Source: Antribacter gilvus
GTDB taxonomy: Bacteria; Actinomycetota; Actinomycetes; Actinomycetales; Cellulomonadaceae
Assembly (NCBI RefSeq): GCF_003946865.1
Contig: NZ_QXTH01000006.1
Coordinates: 248,001 to 312,000, forward strand
Length of the DNA stretch: 64,000 bases
Reading direction: 5' to 3'
The notes beneath the pieces are model-generated. The model had not been told where the DNA came from. It did no database searches and saw only the letters and a list, made by a program, of their open reading frames with translations. This document shows, piece by piece, positions 1 to 10,078 of this stretch (position 1 is the stretch's first letter; each line of letters begins with the position of its first letter). The position numbers were made by a program, and so were the translations under genes.

Positions 1-592
1 CGGCGGTGCGCCCGTAGGCCACGGCGTGCGGGCCGCACGCGTTGTTGCCGATCATGCCGCCGAGGGTGGCGCGGTTCTGCGTCGACGGGTCGGGGCCGAA
101 GCGCAGCCCGTGCGGCGCCGCCTCCTTCTGCAGGGTCGACATGACCGTGCCGGGCTGGACGCGAGCCGTCCGCGCCTCCGGGTCGACCGCGAGGACGGAA
201 CCGAGACTGCGGGAGAAGTCGAGCACCACCCCCGGGCCGACGGCGTTCCCGGCCACCGACGTGCCGGCTCCCCGGGCGGTCACCGGCACCTTGAGCTCGC
301 GCAGGACCTCGAGCGCCGCGACGACGTGGTCCACCGACTCGGGGAACACGACCGCCTCGGGGACCACCCGGTAGTTCGACGCGTCGGTCGAGTACTCGGC
401 CCGCCGGCGGGTCGACGTGTCCACGCCGCAGCCCACCACGGTCCGGAGCGCCTGGGCGACCGCCTCCCGCGCGGCGTCGGCCGCGCGGCGCGCCTCGGCC
501 TCAGCGGCCTCGCGCGCCGGTTCCATGGTCCCGACGGCGGTCCCCTCGGCCTCGGCGGGGCGCTTCATGGCGTCGTAGGTCTGGGAAGGCAC
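1..592 (-). CDS. FAD-linked oxidase (glycolate/lactate dehydrogenase type), N-terminal part
   Basis: N-terminal part of a flavoprotein oxidase; the rest lies beyond the left edge. The frame shows the FAD_binding_4 (PP-loop) core: a VTARGAGTSVAGNAV flavin-binding loop, a PGTVMSTLQ segment and a TLGGMIGNNACGPHAVAYG stretch typical of GlcD-like D-2-hydroxyacid dehydrogenases, which in actinobacteria are often fused to a C-terminal Fe-S domain (not visible here). I chose the GTG at 592 because a GAGAAT box lies 6 bases upstream, matching the leaderless pattern of this window; an in-frame ATG at 568 is the alternative. Substrate cannot be told from this part. Confidence 0.85.
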   Translation of the reverse strand, partial: MPSQTYDAMKRPAEAEGTAVGTMEPAREAAEAEARRAADAAREAVAQALRTVVGCGVDTSTRRRAEYSTDASNYRVVPEAVVFPESVDHVVAALEVLRELKVPVTARGAGTSVAGNAVGPGVVLDFSRSLGSVLAVDPEARTARVQPGTVMSTLQKEAAPHGLRFGPDPSTQNRATLGGMIGNNACGPHAVAYGRTA

Positions 593-757
593 GACGCGAT
601 TCTCGCACCATGCCTGGTCGCACGCCCGGCCCGTCCGCACATCCGCCATGACCGTCAGCCATGCCCGTGTGTCGTGCGGGGTCCGCCTCCGGTAGCGTCG
701 GTGGCGTCCGCGGGGTCGTCACCGCGACGCCCCCTGAGCATTCGTCGAGGAGCCATC

Positions 758-1201
758 ATGGTCGTCCGCACAGCCCGCACCGCCTGGAACGGAACCCTCC
801 CGGAGGGGTCGGGTCAGGTGGAGCTCACCAGCTCCGGCACCGGCACGTTCGACGTGTCCTGGCCGCGCCGGTCCGGCGACGACGCCAACGGCGTCACCAG
901 CCCTGAGGAGCTCATCGCCGCAGCCCACTCGTCCTGCTTCGCCATGGCGTTCTCGGGCGAGCTGGCAGGCGCCGGCGCCACGCCGATCTCCCACGAGATC
1001 ACTGCCGACGTCACCTTCGGCCCCGACCCGGCCGGCGGCTTCCAGATCGCCTCGATCGCGCTGACGTTGCGCGGCGAGGCCGAGGGCATCGACGCCGCCG
1101 GCTACCAGGAGGCCGCCGAGAAGGCCAAGGCCGGCTGCCCCGTCTCGAAGGCGCTCGCTTCCGTCCCGGAGATCACGCTGGACGTCACCTTCGAGTCCTG
1201 A
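758..1201 (+). CDS. OsmC family peroxiredoxin
   Basis: 147-residue OsmC-type thiol peroxidase that would reduce organic hydroperoxides in the cytoplasm. The two family cysteines are visible: one in AAAHSSCFAMA (about residue 53) and one in KAGCPVSKAL near residue 128. Length is normal for the small OsmC subfamily. The ATG follows a GAGGAG ribosome site by 4-5 bases. It stands alone, divergent from the FAD oxidase and followed by a strong hairpin terminator. OsmC rather than Ohr is preferred because of the LPEGSGQVELTSSG start and the CPVSKAL motif. Confidence 0.92.
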   Translation: MVVRTARTAWNGTLPEGSGQVELTSSGTGTFDVSWPRRSGDDANGVTSPEELIAAAHSSCFAMAFSGELAGAGATPISHEITADVTFGPDPAGGFQIASIALTLRGEAEGIDAAGYQEAAEKAKAGCPVSKALASVPEITLDVTFES

Positions 1202-1209
1202 GCGACCGC

Positions 1210-1254
1210 ACGACGACGGGGTCACCTCCCGCTGGGAGGTGACCCCGTCGTCGT
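1210..1254. terminator. Bidirectional hairpin terminator
   Basis: Perfect 21-bp inverted repeat with a 3-base loop (ACGACGACGGGGTCACC... arms) between the convergent ends of the OsmC gene and the membrane protein gene. No T-run follows, as is common in high-GC actinomycetes. The arms closely resemble those of the hairpin at 28612-28655. Confidence 0.85.
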
Positions 1255-1266
1255 GTGCCGGTGCGC

Positions 1267-2766
1267 TTACGGAGCGAAGTCCAGGGCCTCGTCCGCGACG
1301 GCGACCACCGACCAGGTGCTGCCCTCCGCATCCCGCAGCTCGTACGAGGGCAGGAGGAGCGTGGTCCCGTCCACCTCGGAGTGCCGGGCGAGGCCGAGCC
1401 GGGCGGACGTGATCGTGACGTCCGTGACCGGCCAGCCGATGGCGTCACCCGGCGTCGGGGCCGGCGGGACGGTGGGCTCCGGCGCGGCCATGGAGTCGCT
1501 CTGCTCCTGCCGCACGAGGTCGTCCATCGGGGTGAACCCGCCGGAGGCCCCGAACCGCGGGTCGCCCAGGCGCTCGACGGCCTCGGCCGCGCTGATCACC
1601 GGGTACTCCCCCAGCTCCACCACGGGGGCGAGGAACCCGTACAGGCCCGAGAGGCCCTCCCCCGTCACCGAGGCGTTCCAGGTGAGGCCCGAGCGCTTCC
1701 CGTCCACGACGTGGTGCGCCGTGACGTTGCGGTACGGGTCGCCCTCGAAGGTCCCACCCGTCTCGATCTCGAACTGGGTGAGGTCGACACCCAGACGCTG
1801 CAGGATCTCCCGGAACGCCAAGACGGCGGACTCCGTGTCGGGGGCCTCCGGGGTGCTTTCCCCATCCGGGCACTCCGGGACGGGCAGGAGGCCGGGCTCG
1901 GCCGCACTGTCGGGGCTCTCCGAGGTGCTGGAGCCCTCCGAGCCGGACGTGCCGCCGCCGTCGGCCGGAACCGGGCAGTACCACGGGTCCTTGGTGGGGT
2001 CCCAGTACTGGAGGCTCGCCTCGCCGTCCGCCCCGACGGTGACCATGGGGCCGCTGCCGTCCGTCGGTCCCACGGCCCAGCCCCACTCCTCGCGGGGCTC
2101 GCCGGAGATCCCGAGCACCTCCGCAGCGCGGGCGGCCGCCTCGGCGGTGGCCGCCTGCTCGGCGTCGAGGCCGTAGGCGGGCGCCTGACCCGCGTCCCCG
2201 GCCAGGCCGGGCCCCGCGTGGAACACGAGGCGACCCCACAGCCCGGCGGGGTAGGTGGAGTCGGCCGCGTACAGCTCCTTGGAAGTGGCAGCGCCGTTCA
2301 TGGGCGCCGGCGCCTGCGCGGCGGAGTCCTCGGCGTTGCCACGGGTGACGTCCCCGAGCGTGATCGCCGGCGCGGCAGTGCTCGCGACGACGACGGGTCC
2401 CCCCGTGCCCGCACCGGCGACGTAGCCGCCACCGCCGGCCACCGCCACCGCGCCTGCCGCGGCGACGGCGAGCCAGCGGGACCGCCGACGACGGCGCGCG
2501 GCCAGCTCGTCCACCGGGGCGCCGTCGGCCGTGGTGCCGTCGATGCCGTCTACGGCGTGCGCCGCAGCGGCCGTACCCGCACCGGCGGCCACCGACCCGG
2601 CTGCCTCCGACCCGCCGGCACCGTCGCCCACCAGGGCGTCGATCCGGGCGCGGAGCACGCCCGCGACCGGCTCCGGCGCCGAGGTCGCCGGGTCGGCCGC
2701 CGCGAGACGCTCGAACGCCTCGTCCGGCACGGCTCCCTCAGAAGTGTCCCGCTCGTTGTTGTCCAT
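1267..2766 (-). CDS. Membrane-anchored partner protein of the upstream ECF sigma factor
   Basis: 499 residues. An acidic cytoplasmic N-terminus of about 90 residues is followed by an RRRRR stop-transfer cluster, one membrane segment (about 98-116) and a large secreted domain rich in Ala, Gly and acidic residues with two TESAVLAF/AEAVERLG-like helices. Position directly behind an ECF sigma gene and the topology suggest an anti-sigma or sigma-linked sensor, but no recognised zinc anti-sigma motif (HxxxCxxC) is present, so this role is inferred from context. ATG chosen for its GGAGG site 7 bases upstream. Confidence 0.75.
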   Translation of the reverse strand: MDNNERDTSEGAVPDEAFERLAAADPATSAPEPVAGVLRARIDALVGDGAGGSEAAGSVAAGAGTAAAAHAVDGIDGTTADGAPVDELAARRRRRSRWLAVAAAGAVAVAGGGGYVAGAGTGGPVVVASTAAPAITLGDVTRGNAEDSAAQAPAPMNGAATSKELYAADSTYPAGLWGRLVFHAGPGLAGDAGQAPAYGLDAEQAATAEAAARAAEVLGISGEPREEWGWAVGPTDGSGPMVTVGADGEASLQYWDPTKDPWYCPVPADGGGTSGSEGSSTSESPDSAAEPGLLPVPECPDGESTPEAPDTESAVLAFREILQRLGVDLTQFEIETGGTFEGDPYRNVTAHHVVDGKRSGLTWNASVTGEGLSGLYGFLAPVVELGEYPVISAAEAVERLGDPRFGASGGFTPMDDLVRQEQSDSMAAPEPTVPPAPTPGDAIGWPVTDVTITSARLGLARHSEVDGTTLLLPSYELRDAEGSTWSVVAVADEALDFAP

Positions 2767-2823
2767 CGTCGTCCTCCGTGTCGCGAGCTGTGGTGCGTCC
2801 CCTGCCGGGCGCCCACACCCCTT

Positions 2824-2836
2824 CTGTGTCGCGGCC
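2824..2836. repeat. 13-bp direct repeat, copy 1
   Basis: CTGTGTCGCGGCC, identical to the copy at 3450-3462 upstream of the sigma gene. This copy lies between the sigma stop and the start of its membrane partner. A third copy of the GTGTCGCG core is at 2778-2785. May be an operator or promoter element of the sigma operon. Confidence 0.4.
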
Positions 2837-2860
2837 GGGGGCCGCCTTGCGGGCGGCCGG

Positions 2861-3442
2861 TCAGCGCGCCGAGACCCGGTCCGCGCCCTCGTTCTCGTCC
2901 TGGGCCCAGAGCTCGCGCAGCCGTGCGCGGGCGCGGGAGAGGGCGGCGTCGGCCCCTCCGCGCGAGACGCCCAGCACCTGTGCGAGCTCGTCGCCCGACA
3001 GGCCGTCCCAGGCGACGAGGAGCAGGATCCGGCGGTCCCGGGGCGCGAGCCGACCGAGCACACGCCGCACGGCGTCGTCGGCGATGGCGAGGGTCTCGGG
3101 GTCGGCGTCGTCCGGTTCGTCGGGCACCACGGCGACCGGGAGGGCGCGAAGCTTGCGCCGGTGGTTGGCGAGCAGGAAGCCCGCGGTGCGGTAGAGCCAA
3201 GGGAGCTCGGCGCCGTCGGGCACGTCCTCGCGGCGGCGCCAGGCGACGGCCAGGACCTCGGCGGAGAGGTCCTCGGCGTCGGCGGTGCGGCCTGCTGCGG
3301 GCAGGCGGCGGACGAAGTACCGGTACAGCGTCGTGGCGTGCGCGTCGAAGAGCGCCGCGAACCAGGCGTCCTCCTCCGGGCGCGCGCCGGCGCCGCTCGA
3401 TGGTGCGTCGTCGCGGGTACTGGGTCTACGGGGGCCCTCCAT
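2861..3442 (-). CDS. ECF-family RNA polymerase sigma factor (sigma-70)
   Basis: 193-residue extracytoplasmic-function sigma factor. Region 2 is seen from DAWFAALFDAHATTLYRYF through ADAEDLSAEVLAVAWRR, and region 4 as LSGDELAQVLGVSRGGADAAL followed by SRARARLREL. Length and domain spacing are normal for SigE-like ECF factors. It precedes, 94 bases away, a single-span membrane protein that may control it. The start is not certain: ATG 3442 is used, with a near GTGAGGG site very close to it; an upstream GTG (3478) or the first codon at 3499 would add 12-19 residues. Confidence 0.88.
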   Translation of the reverse strand: MEGPRRPSTRDDAPSSGAGARPEEDAWFAALFDAHATTLYRYFVRRLPAAGRTADAEDLSAEVLAVAWRRREDVPDGAELPWLYRTAGFLLANHRRKLRALPVAVVPDEPDDADPETLAIADDAVRRVLGRLAPRDRRILLLVAWDGLSGDELAQVLGVSRGGADAALSRARARLRELWAQDENEGADRVSAR

Positions 3443-3449
3443 GCCCTCA

Positions 3450-3462
3450 CTGTGTCGCGGCC
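3450..3462. repeat. 13-bp direct repeat, copy 2
   Basis: Second identical CTGTGTCGCGGCC, ending 8 bases upstream of the sigma factor start. See 2824-2836. Confidence 0.4.
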
Positions 3463-3554
3463 CACAGACTCCTTGCACCTTCGCCGCACCCCTCGGCACC
3501 TTCGCCGAGGGCTGGACAGGACTCCAACGACCTCGTTCGACGGTCGGGCAAACC

Positions 3555-3592
3555 TAAACGTTTCAAGGTCGATTACCGTTCGAAAACGTTTA
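3555..3592. promoter_or_regulatory. Pair of AAACGTTT palindromes upstream of the xylanase
   Basis: Two AAACGTTT cores centred 28 bp apart (3556-3563 and 3584-3591), arranged as CTAAACGTTTC and GAAAACGTTTAG. They resemble half or full operators of LacI-family sugar regulators and lie just upstream of the putative -35 of the xylanase gene. No LacI gene is in the window. Confidence 0.5.
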
Positions 3593-3602
3593 GCGAAACC
3601 CC

Positions 3603-5154
<1,552 letters not shown>

Positions 5155-5174
5155 CGACACCTTGAACCGGTGAG

Positions 5175-5224
5175 GACGACGGCTGCCCGCACCTTCCGTA
5201 CGGAAGGTGCGGGCAGCCGTCGTC
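5175..5224. terminator. 50-bp perfect palindrome, bidirectional terminator
   Basis: Continuous palindrome with 25-bp arms centred on GTAC, between the convergent ends of the xylanase and chitinase genes. It would form a very stable hairpin in either transcript. Confidence 0.88.
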
Positions 5225-5242
5225 GTACCTCGGGTCAGGGCG

Positions 5243-7189
5243 TCAGCAGGCGCCCTGGTCCTCCCAGGGGCCCCACTGGCCGACGCCGGGGGTGTCGCCC
5301 TGGGTCCACCACTTCGCCCGCCACGTGTGGCCGGCGTAGCTCACCACGGCGCTGCCGGAGTAGGCGGTGGTCGAGACCCAGGCTGCGGCGGAGCAGCCGG
5401 TCGGGGCCGTCGGGCTCGCGGTGGGCGAGGCCGTCGGCGAAGCGGTGGGCGACGACGTCGGCGTGGAGCCGGCGCACGCGCCCTGGTCCAGCCAGACCGC
5501 GGCGGTGCCGGGCGTCTCGCCCTGGGTCCACCACTGGGCCTTGTAGGTGCGGCCGTTGTGGCTCACGAGCTTGCCGCCCGTGTACACCGTCGACGCGCTC
5601 CACGCGGCGGCCGAGCAGGTGCCCGGCGTCGGGGACGCCGTCGGAGAGGCGGTCGGGGACGCCGTCGGGGAGGCCGTGGGCGACGCCGTCGGCGACGGGT
5701 TCACCACGCCGCCACCGTTCACCGGTCCGCGCGCGCCGGTCCCGAGCTTGCCCATGAGCGTCTTGACGAGGTCGCCGGACTCGTCGCCGGAGAGCTCCCA
5801 CCACATGCCGCCGCCGAGGCCGCGCGAGCGGACGTAGTCCGCCTTCTGCTGCACGGACCGGGCGTTGTCGTAGCTCCACCACTGGGTGCCGTCGTAGCGC
5901 CAGGCGGCGCCCACCGCCGCGTCGAAGTAGTCGGTGCCGCGCGACTTGAGCAGGTCGTAGTCCTCGTTGCCGGCCTCCCACGTGCCGGGCGCCGCGCCGC
6001 TCGCGGGACCCCACGCGGCCGACGACGTCGCACCGGTCCAGCCGCGGCCGTACATCGCCAGGCCGAGGCCGAGCTGGGCGGGATCGACGCCGTTGTTCAC
6101 GTAGGCGTTGATCGCCTTGTCGACGCTGAACCGCTTGTTCGCGGGACGGGTGTCGCGCGGGTCGTCGTAGAGGTTGCCCTGGTGGCCGGTGAGCGCCGGG
6201 TCCCAGGCGCCGTGCAGGTCGTAGCCCTGGACGTTGCCGAAGTCGAGCGACCGGAAGATCGCCGGGTCGTTCCAGCCGCCGGCCGCGACGTCGTCCGGGT
6301 TGGCCGGGAGGAACGCGGAGAGCAGGTAGTCCTTGCCGTTCGTGGCGCCGTACGCGTCGAGCTGGCGGCGGAACTCCTCGAGGAGCAGCTTGAAGTTGGC
6401 GCGGTCGTTGGCCACGTCGACGTGGTTGCCGACCTCACCGTTGAGCGAGCCGGGCCACTCCCAGTCGATGTCGATGCCGTCGAACACGCCCGCGGCTGCG
6501 CCGGCGCCGCCGCGGCCGTCGATCACCGGCAGGTTGCCCTTGATGTAGAGGTCGATGCAGGACTCGACGAAGTTCTGGCGCGACGCGGCGGTGGCCGCCG
6601 CGAGCGAGAAGTTCTTGGACCAGGTCCAGCCGCCGAGCGAGATCATGACCCTGAGGTTCGGGTTCTCGGCCTTGAGCTGCTTGAGCTGGTTGAACGAGCC
6701 GGCGAGCGGCTGGTCCCAGGTGTCGGCCACGCCGGAGACGGAGTTCGCGGCGGTGTAGCCCATGCCGAAGTCGGCCCAGGCGTCGCCCGCGCCGTCGGAC
6801 CCGTTCGGGCCCGTGCCCTGCGCCTTGTTGGCGATGAAGCACTCGAGCGTCTGGTGGTGGATGTTGCCGAACGAGTAGTTGATGTGGGTCAGGTCGTCGG
6901 CGATGCCGGCCGTCTTGATGTCCTTGGCGGTGTAGCCGCGCCCGTACACGCCCCACTGGGCGAAGTACGCGACGTTGCGGAAGCCGTTGATCTGCGAGTC
7001 GCCCGTCTGGACGGCGGCAGCGGTGGAGTCGGTGGCGGCGTTGGCTGCGGTCGAGGCGGCGATGCCCGTGATCGCGGCCGTGCCGGCCATGGCGAGGGTC
7101 GCCACCGCGGCGGCGACACCCTTCCAGGGGCGCGTGCGCCCCGTCTTCCGGCCGTCGGTGCCCGACGGCGGCACGTACGTCTCGTACAT
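5243..7189 (-). CDS. Secreted GH18 chitinase with two C-terminal CBM5/12 modules
   Basis: 648 residues. A long basic n-region and a hydrophobic stretch (about 24-50) form an export signal. The GH18 barrel starts near residue 72 (VAYFAQWGVYGRG); SLGG is at about 184 and the catalytic motif DGIDIDWE at 237-244 with Glu244 as acid. It carries bacterial chitinase features (AMYGRGW, GGGMWWELSGDES). Repeated SPTA linkers separate two aromatic-rich chitin-binding modules, each with WWTQGxTPG. The enzyme should hydrolyse chitin outside the cell. ATG follows AAAGGGAA. A hairpin separates it from the upstream chitinase gene. Confidence 0.95.
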   Translation of the reverse strand: MYETYVPPSGTDGRKTGRTRPWKGVAAAVATLAMAGTAAITGIAASTAANAATDSTAAAVQTGDSQINGFRNVAYFAQWGVYGRGYTAKDIKTAGIADDLTHINYSFGNIHHQTLECFIANKAQGTGPNGSDGAGDAWADFGMGYTAANSVSGVADTWDQPLAGSFNQLKQLKAENPNLRVMISLGGWTWSKNFSLAAATAASRQNFVESCIDLYIKGNLPVIDGRGGAGAAAGVFDGIDIDWEWPGSLNGEVGNHVDVANDRANFKLLLEEFRRQLDAYGATNGKDYLLSAFLPANPDDVAAGGWNDPAIFRSLDFGNVQGYDLHGAWDPALTGHQGNLYDDPRDTRPANKRFSVDKAINAYVNNGVDPAQLGLGLAMYGRGWTGATSSAAWGPASGAAPGTWEAGNEDYDLLKSRGTDYFDAAVGAAWRYDGTQWWSYDNARSVQQKADYVRSRGLGGGMWWELSGDESGDLVKTLMGKLGTGARGPVNGGGVVNPSPTASPTASPTASPTASPTASPTPGTCSAAAWSASTVYTGGKLVSHNGRTYKAQWWTQGETPGTAAVWLDQGACAGSTPTSSPTASPTASPTASPTAPTGCSAAAWVSTTAYSGSAVVSYAGHTWRAKWWTQGDTPGVGQWGPWEDQGAC

Positions 7190-7250
7190 GTCGTTCCCTT
7201 TCGTTGTGCGGAGGTGGGGTCGAGTGGTGCTGGGGTGGTTCGGCGGTGCA

Positions 7251-7290
7251 GTCGCGCCCGCCGGGAGGGGCGGCACCCGGCGGGCGCGAC
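7251..7290. terminator. Hairpin between the two chitinase genes
   Basis: Perfect 15-bp arms (GTCGCGCCCGCCGGG and its complement) with a 10-base loop, directly after the stop of the upstream chitinase. It likely ends that transcript, so the second chitinase gene probably has its own promoter or relies on read-through. Confidence 0.8.
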
Positions 7291-7302
7291 GTCTGTGGGT
7301 TT

Positions 7303-9918
7303 CTAGCAGGCGCCCTGGTCGGTCCAGACAGCGTTGGTGCCGGGCGTGTCGCCCTGCGTCCACCACTGGGCCTTGTAGGTGCGGCCGCCGTGGCTCACGA
7401 GGTGGCCGCCGGTGTAGACGGAGGTGGAGCTCCAGGCCGCAGCGGTGCAGGTGCCTCCCCCGGTGCCACCGCCCGGCGCGGACGGCGACGGGGAGGGCGA
7501 GGGCTGCGTCGACGGGACGCCCACGACGGTGACGCCGCGCGGGTTGTCGTACGTCGTCGCGTACCTCACGCCGTCGATGGTGACCACCACGTTGGAGAAC
7601 TGGGCGACGGGCAGGGCCCACTTGAGCTGGTTCGTGATGGACCCGCCGGCGGGGATGCCGCCCGTGGGGACCGTGAACGTCGCCGTGTGGAAGTCCGCCC
7701 CGAGGCCGCCCACGTTGGGGCCGGTACGACCGGGCGTGGTCGTGGTGCCGTAGCCGCTCCAGTCGGACATCTCACCGGTGTCGGTGGTGGAGTACTGGAA
7801 GGTGACCTTGGCGCCGGCCGGGATCGTCGTCGTCCCCTTGTTGCGGAAGACGACCTTGGGCGCGATCGGGTAGTTGTTGTCGCCGAGCGCGAACTCGGTG
7901 TAGTCGAGGTCGACGTCGAGCGCCTGGGTGGGGCCCGCGGTCTCCGCCTTCGAGGCGCCGTACGCGGACGTGGCGGAGAGCTTCGAGTGGAGGAGGTCCA
8001 CCATCGTGGAGCCCATCTCGTACTGGCCCTTGGCGGAGTTGAGCTCGTAGTCGCCCGCGAGCTCCCAGATCATGACGCCGCCCAGGCCCTCGTTCGCCAC
8101 GTAGTCGGCCTTCTGGCCGATGGCCCACGCGCTGTCGCCCGAGAGGAAGGTCTTCGTGGAGGCGTTCCACCACCACTCGTTCTTCGTGACGGGGTCCGTG
8201 TGGTGCGTGTAGGTGCCGGTGAGGGCCGAGGGCACGCCGTACTCGTCCGTGTAGTCGCCCGCAACGCCCTTCTGCAGGTTGAGCGCGTGCCAGATCGGGT
8301 TCACGCCGGCCGGGATGGCGTTGCCCATGGGGTCGGAGTCGAACCACAGGTTGTCGATGCCAGCGGCGCCGTGGCCGCACTTGCCGTTGGTGCCGGCCGG
8401 GCAGGTGTAGCCCGCGGGGGGCACCGCGGTGCCGCCCATGCCGTTGGTCCCGCCGGTCACGCCCGTGAAGCCGCGGGTGTAGAACGGCACGCCGAGGTTG
8501 ATCCGGCCCGCCTGCATGGCGCCGCGGAAGTAGTGCGCGGCCCAGTCGCCGTTGAGGTAGCCGATGCCCTTGTACGCGGTGTAGGTGCCACCGGCGGCGA
8601 GCTCGGGGTCCTTGCCGTCGTCGAACAGGGCGCCGTTGCCGCCCACGTACTGGTTCCAGGAGCCGTGCAGGTCGTAGGTCATCATGTTGACGTAGTCGAC
8701 GTACTCGGTGACCTGGTAGACCTCCATTCCGCGGAGCAGCCAGCCGGACGACGGCGTCGCGGTGGTCAGCAGGTAGTACTCGCCGTCCTCGGCGCCGGCG
8801 CGGTCGAGGTGCTCCCGCAGGGTCTTCATGAGGGCGACGTAGCCGTCGAAGAGCTGGGCGCGGCGCGCGTCGGAGATCGCGAAGTCGTCGGGGTTGCCGG
8901 CCTGCGCGTTCGACGTCGGGTACTCGTAGTCGATGTCGATGCCGTCGAAGCCGTACTCCCGGACGAAATCGACCGCCGACCGCGCGAACGTGTCCATGCG
9001 GGCCTGCGACTCGGTCAGCGTGTAGAAGCCGCCCGACGCCACGCGCTTGCCCGACGCGTCGAAGTAGCCGCCGGTCTCGGCCCAGCCACCCACTGCCGGG
9101 ATGACCTTCACGCCGGGGTTCTGCTCCTTGTACTTCGCGAGCAGGTTGAAGTGGCCCGTGTACGGCAGGCTCGGGTCCATCTCCGCGCCCGCGACGCCCG
9201 GCCAGGTCATGTCGGTGGCGGCGTTGCCCGCGGCGCTCTCGTTGACCGAGATCTTGTCGTCCGGGCCGATGTGCGCGAACGCGTAGTTGATGTGGCTGAG
9301 GCTGTCCCACGGGATGTCGCTCGCCAGGTACGCGGGCTGGCCGTTCTTGCCCGTGCGCCAGCTCGTGAAGTAGCCGATGACGCGGCGGTCCAGGCCGTTC
9401 GGCAGGATCTCCCGGCCGTTGGCGTCGTAGACGTCGCAGTACGGCGTGCTGACACCCGGCGTGGGCTGCATGCCGTCGGGGCGGCACACCTCGTCGGGGT
9501 TGCCCCCGGCGGGCGGGGTCGTCGGCGTGGGGGTCGGCTTCGGCGTCGGCGTGACGCTCGGGGTGGGTGTGGGGGTGGGGGTCGGCGTGGGGGTCGGCTT
9601 CGGCGTGACGCTCGGGGTGGGGGTCGGCGACGGCGTCGTGCCACCGCACGCGCCCTGCGACTCCCAGGCGCCCCACTGCTGGGAACCCGGGGTCTCGCCC
9701 TGGGTCCACCACTTGGCGCGCCAGTTCTGACCGCTGTAGGACGCCTGGTTGTTCTGGGTGTACGTCGCGGTGGACGACCACGCCGGCGCGCACTCGGCGG
9801 CCGCTGCGCTGGATGCGGCCCAGGTGCCGACAGCCGCTGAGGCGACGGTCGCGCCGACCAGCGCGAGCGTCGTCGTCAGTGCGGTCAGGCGCCGCCGACG
9901 GTGAGGGAGAGCTCCCAT
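7303..9918 (-). CDS. Secreted GH18 chitinase with N- and C-terminal CBM5/12 modules
   Basis: 871 residues. Signal peptide (basic HRRRR, hydrophobic core to about 41), an N-terminal chitin-binding module (about 43-91, WWTQGETPG), a TP-rich linker (92-139), and a GH18 domain with FDGIDIDYEYP, catalytic Glu332. A beta-sandwich region at about 640-790 (ALDVDLDYTEFALGDNNYP) and an SPSPS linker lead to a second CBM5/12 at the C-terminus. The ATG at 9918 has GAGAGG 7 bases upstream; the ATG at 9933 has none. An extracellular chitinase of ChiA/ChiC type, working with the adjacent GH18 enzyme. Confidence 0.94.
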   Translation of the reverse strand: MGALPHRRRRLTALTTTLALVGATVASAAVGTWAASSAAAAECAPAWSSTATYTQNNQASYSGQNWRAKWWTQGETPGSQQWGAWESQGACGGTTPSPTPTPSVTPKPTPTPTPTPTPTPSVTPTPKPTPTPTTPPAGGNPDEVCRPDGMQPTPGVSTPYCDVYDANGREILPNGLDRRVIGYFTSWRTGKNGQPAYLASDIPWDSLSHINYAFAHIGPDDKISVNESAAGNAATDMTWPGVAGAEMDPSLPYTGHFNLLAKYKEQNPGVKVIPAVGGWAETGGYFDASGKRVASGGFYTLTESQARMDTFARSAVDFVREYGFDGIDIDYEYPTSNAQAGNPDDFAISDARRAQLFDGYVALMKTLREHLDRAGAEDGEYYLLTTATPSSGWLLRGMEVYQVTEYVDYVNMMTYDLHGSWNQYVGGNGALFDDGKDPELAAGGTYTAYKGIGYLNGDWAAHYFRGAMQAGRINLGVPFYTRGFTGVTGGTNGMGGTAVPPAGYTCPAGTNGKCGHGAAGIDNLWFDSDPMGNAIPAGVNPIWHALNLQKGVAGDYTDEYGVPSALTGTYTHHTDPVTKNEWWWNASTKTFLSGDSAWAIGQKADYVANEGLGGVMIWELAGDYELNSAKGQYEMGSTMVDLLHSKLSATSAYGASKAETAGPTQALDVDLDYTEFALGDNNYPIAPKVVFRNKGTTTIPAGAKVTFQYSTTDTGEMSDWSGYGTTTTPGRTGPNVGGLGADFHTATFTVPTGGIPAGGSITNQLKWALPVAQFSNVVVTIDGVRYATTYDNPRGVTVVGVPSTQPSPSPSPSAPGGGTGGGTCTAAAWSSTSVYTGGHLVSHGGRTYKAQWWTQGDTPGTNAVWTDQGAC

Positions 9919-9942
9919 GGTCTTGCCTCTCATCGGGAAGAA

Positions 9943-9998
9943 CAGTGTTTCCGAGATGAAAGTAAGGACAGGTTCCTATCTAATGAATCAGTGTTCCC
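9943..9998 (-). promoter_or_regulatory. Direct repeat in the chitinase upstream region
   Basis: CAGTGTTTCC at 9943-9952 and CAGTGTTCCC at 9989-9998 (plus-strand reading), 46 bp apart, flank an AT-richer stretch with ATTAGAT that could hold the promoter. This is not the DasR consensus (TGGTCTAGACCA). An unknown regulator site is possible. Confidence 0.35.
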
Positions 9999-10028
9999 CA
10001 CATCGTGAACCGCAGGATCCGGCCGATG

Positions 10029-10044
10029 TACGGGAAAACCCGTA
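10029..10044. terminator. Small hairpin downstream of the LuxR-type gene
   Basis: TACGGG-AAAA-CCCGTA, a 6-bp stem with a tetraloop, about 35 bases past the stop of the minus-strand regulator and upstream of the chitinase. It is too weak to be certain as a terminator. Confidence 0.35.
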
Positions 10045-10078
10045 GGTGACGGAGCGTCACGCCGCGGTCACGCCGTGG

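Noticed and set aside
9101-9286. Small plus-strand frame within the second chitinase
   Set aside because: Antisense to a clearly coding GH18 domain; no promoter or ribosome site.
5207-9840. Very long plus-strand frames opposite the chitinase genes
   Set aside because: Rich in Arg, Val and Gly with no motif; they are mirror frames of high-GC genes on the other strand.
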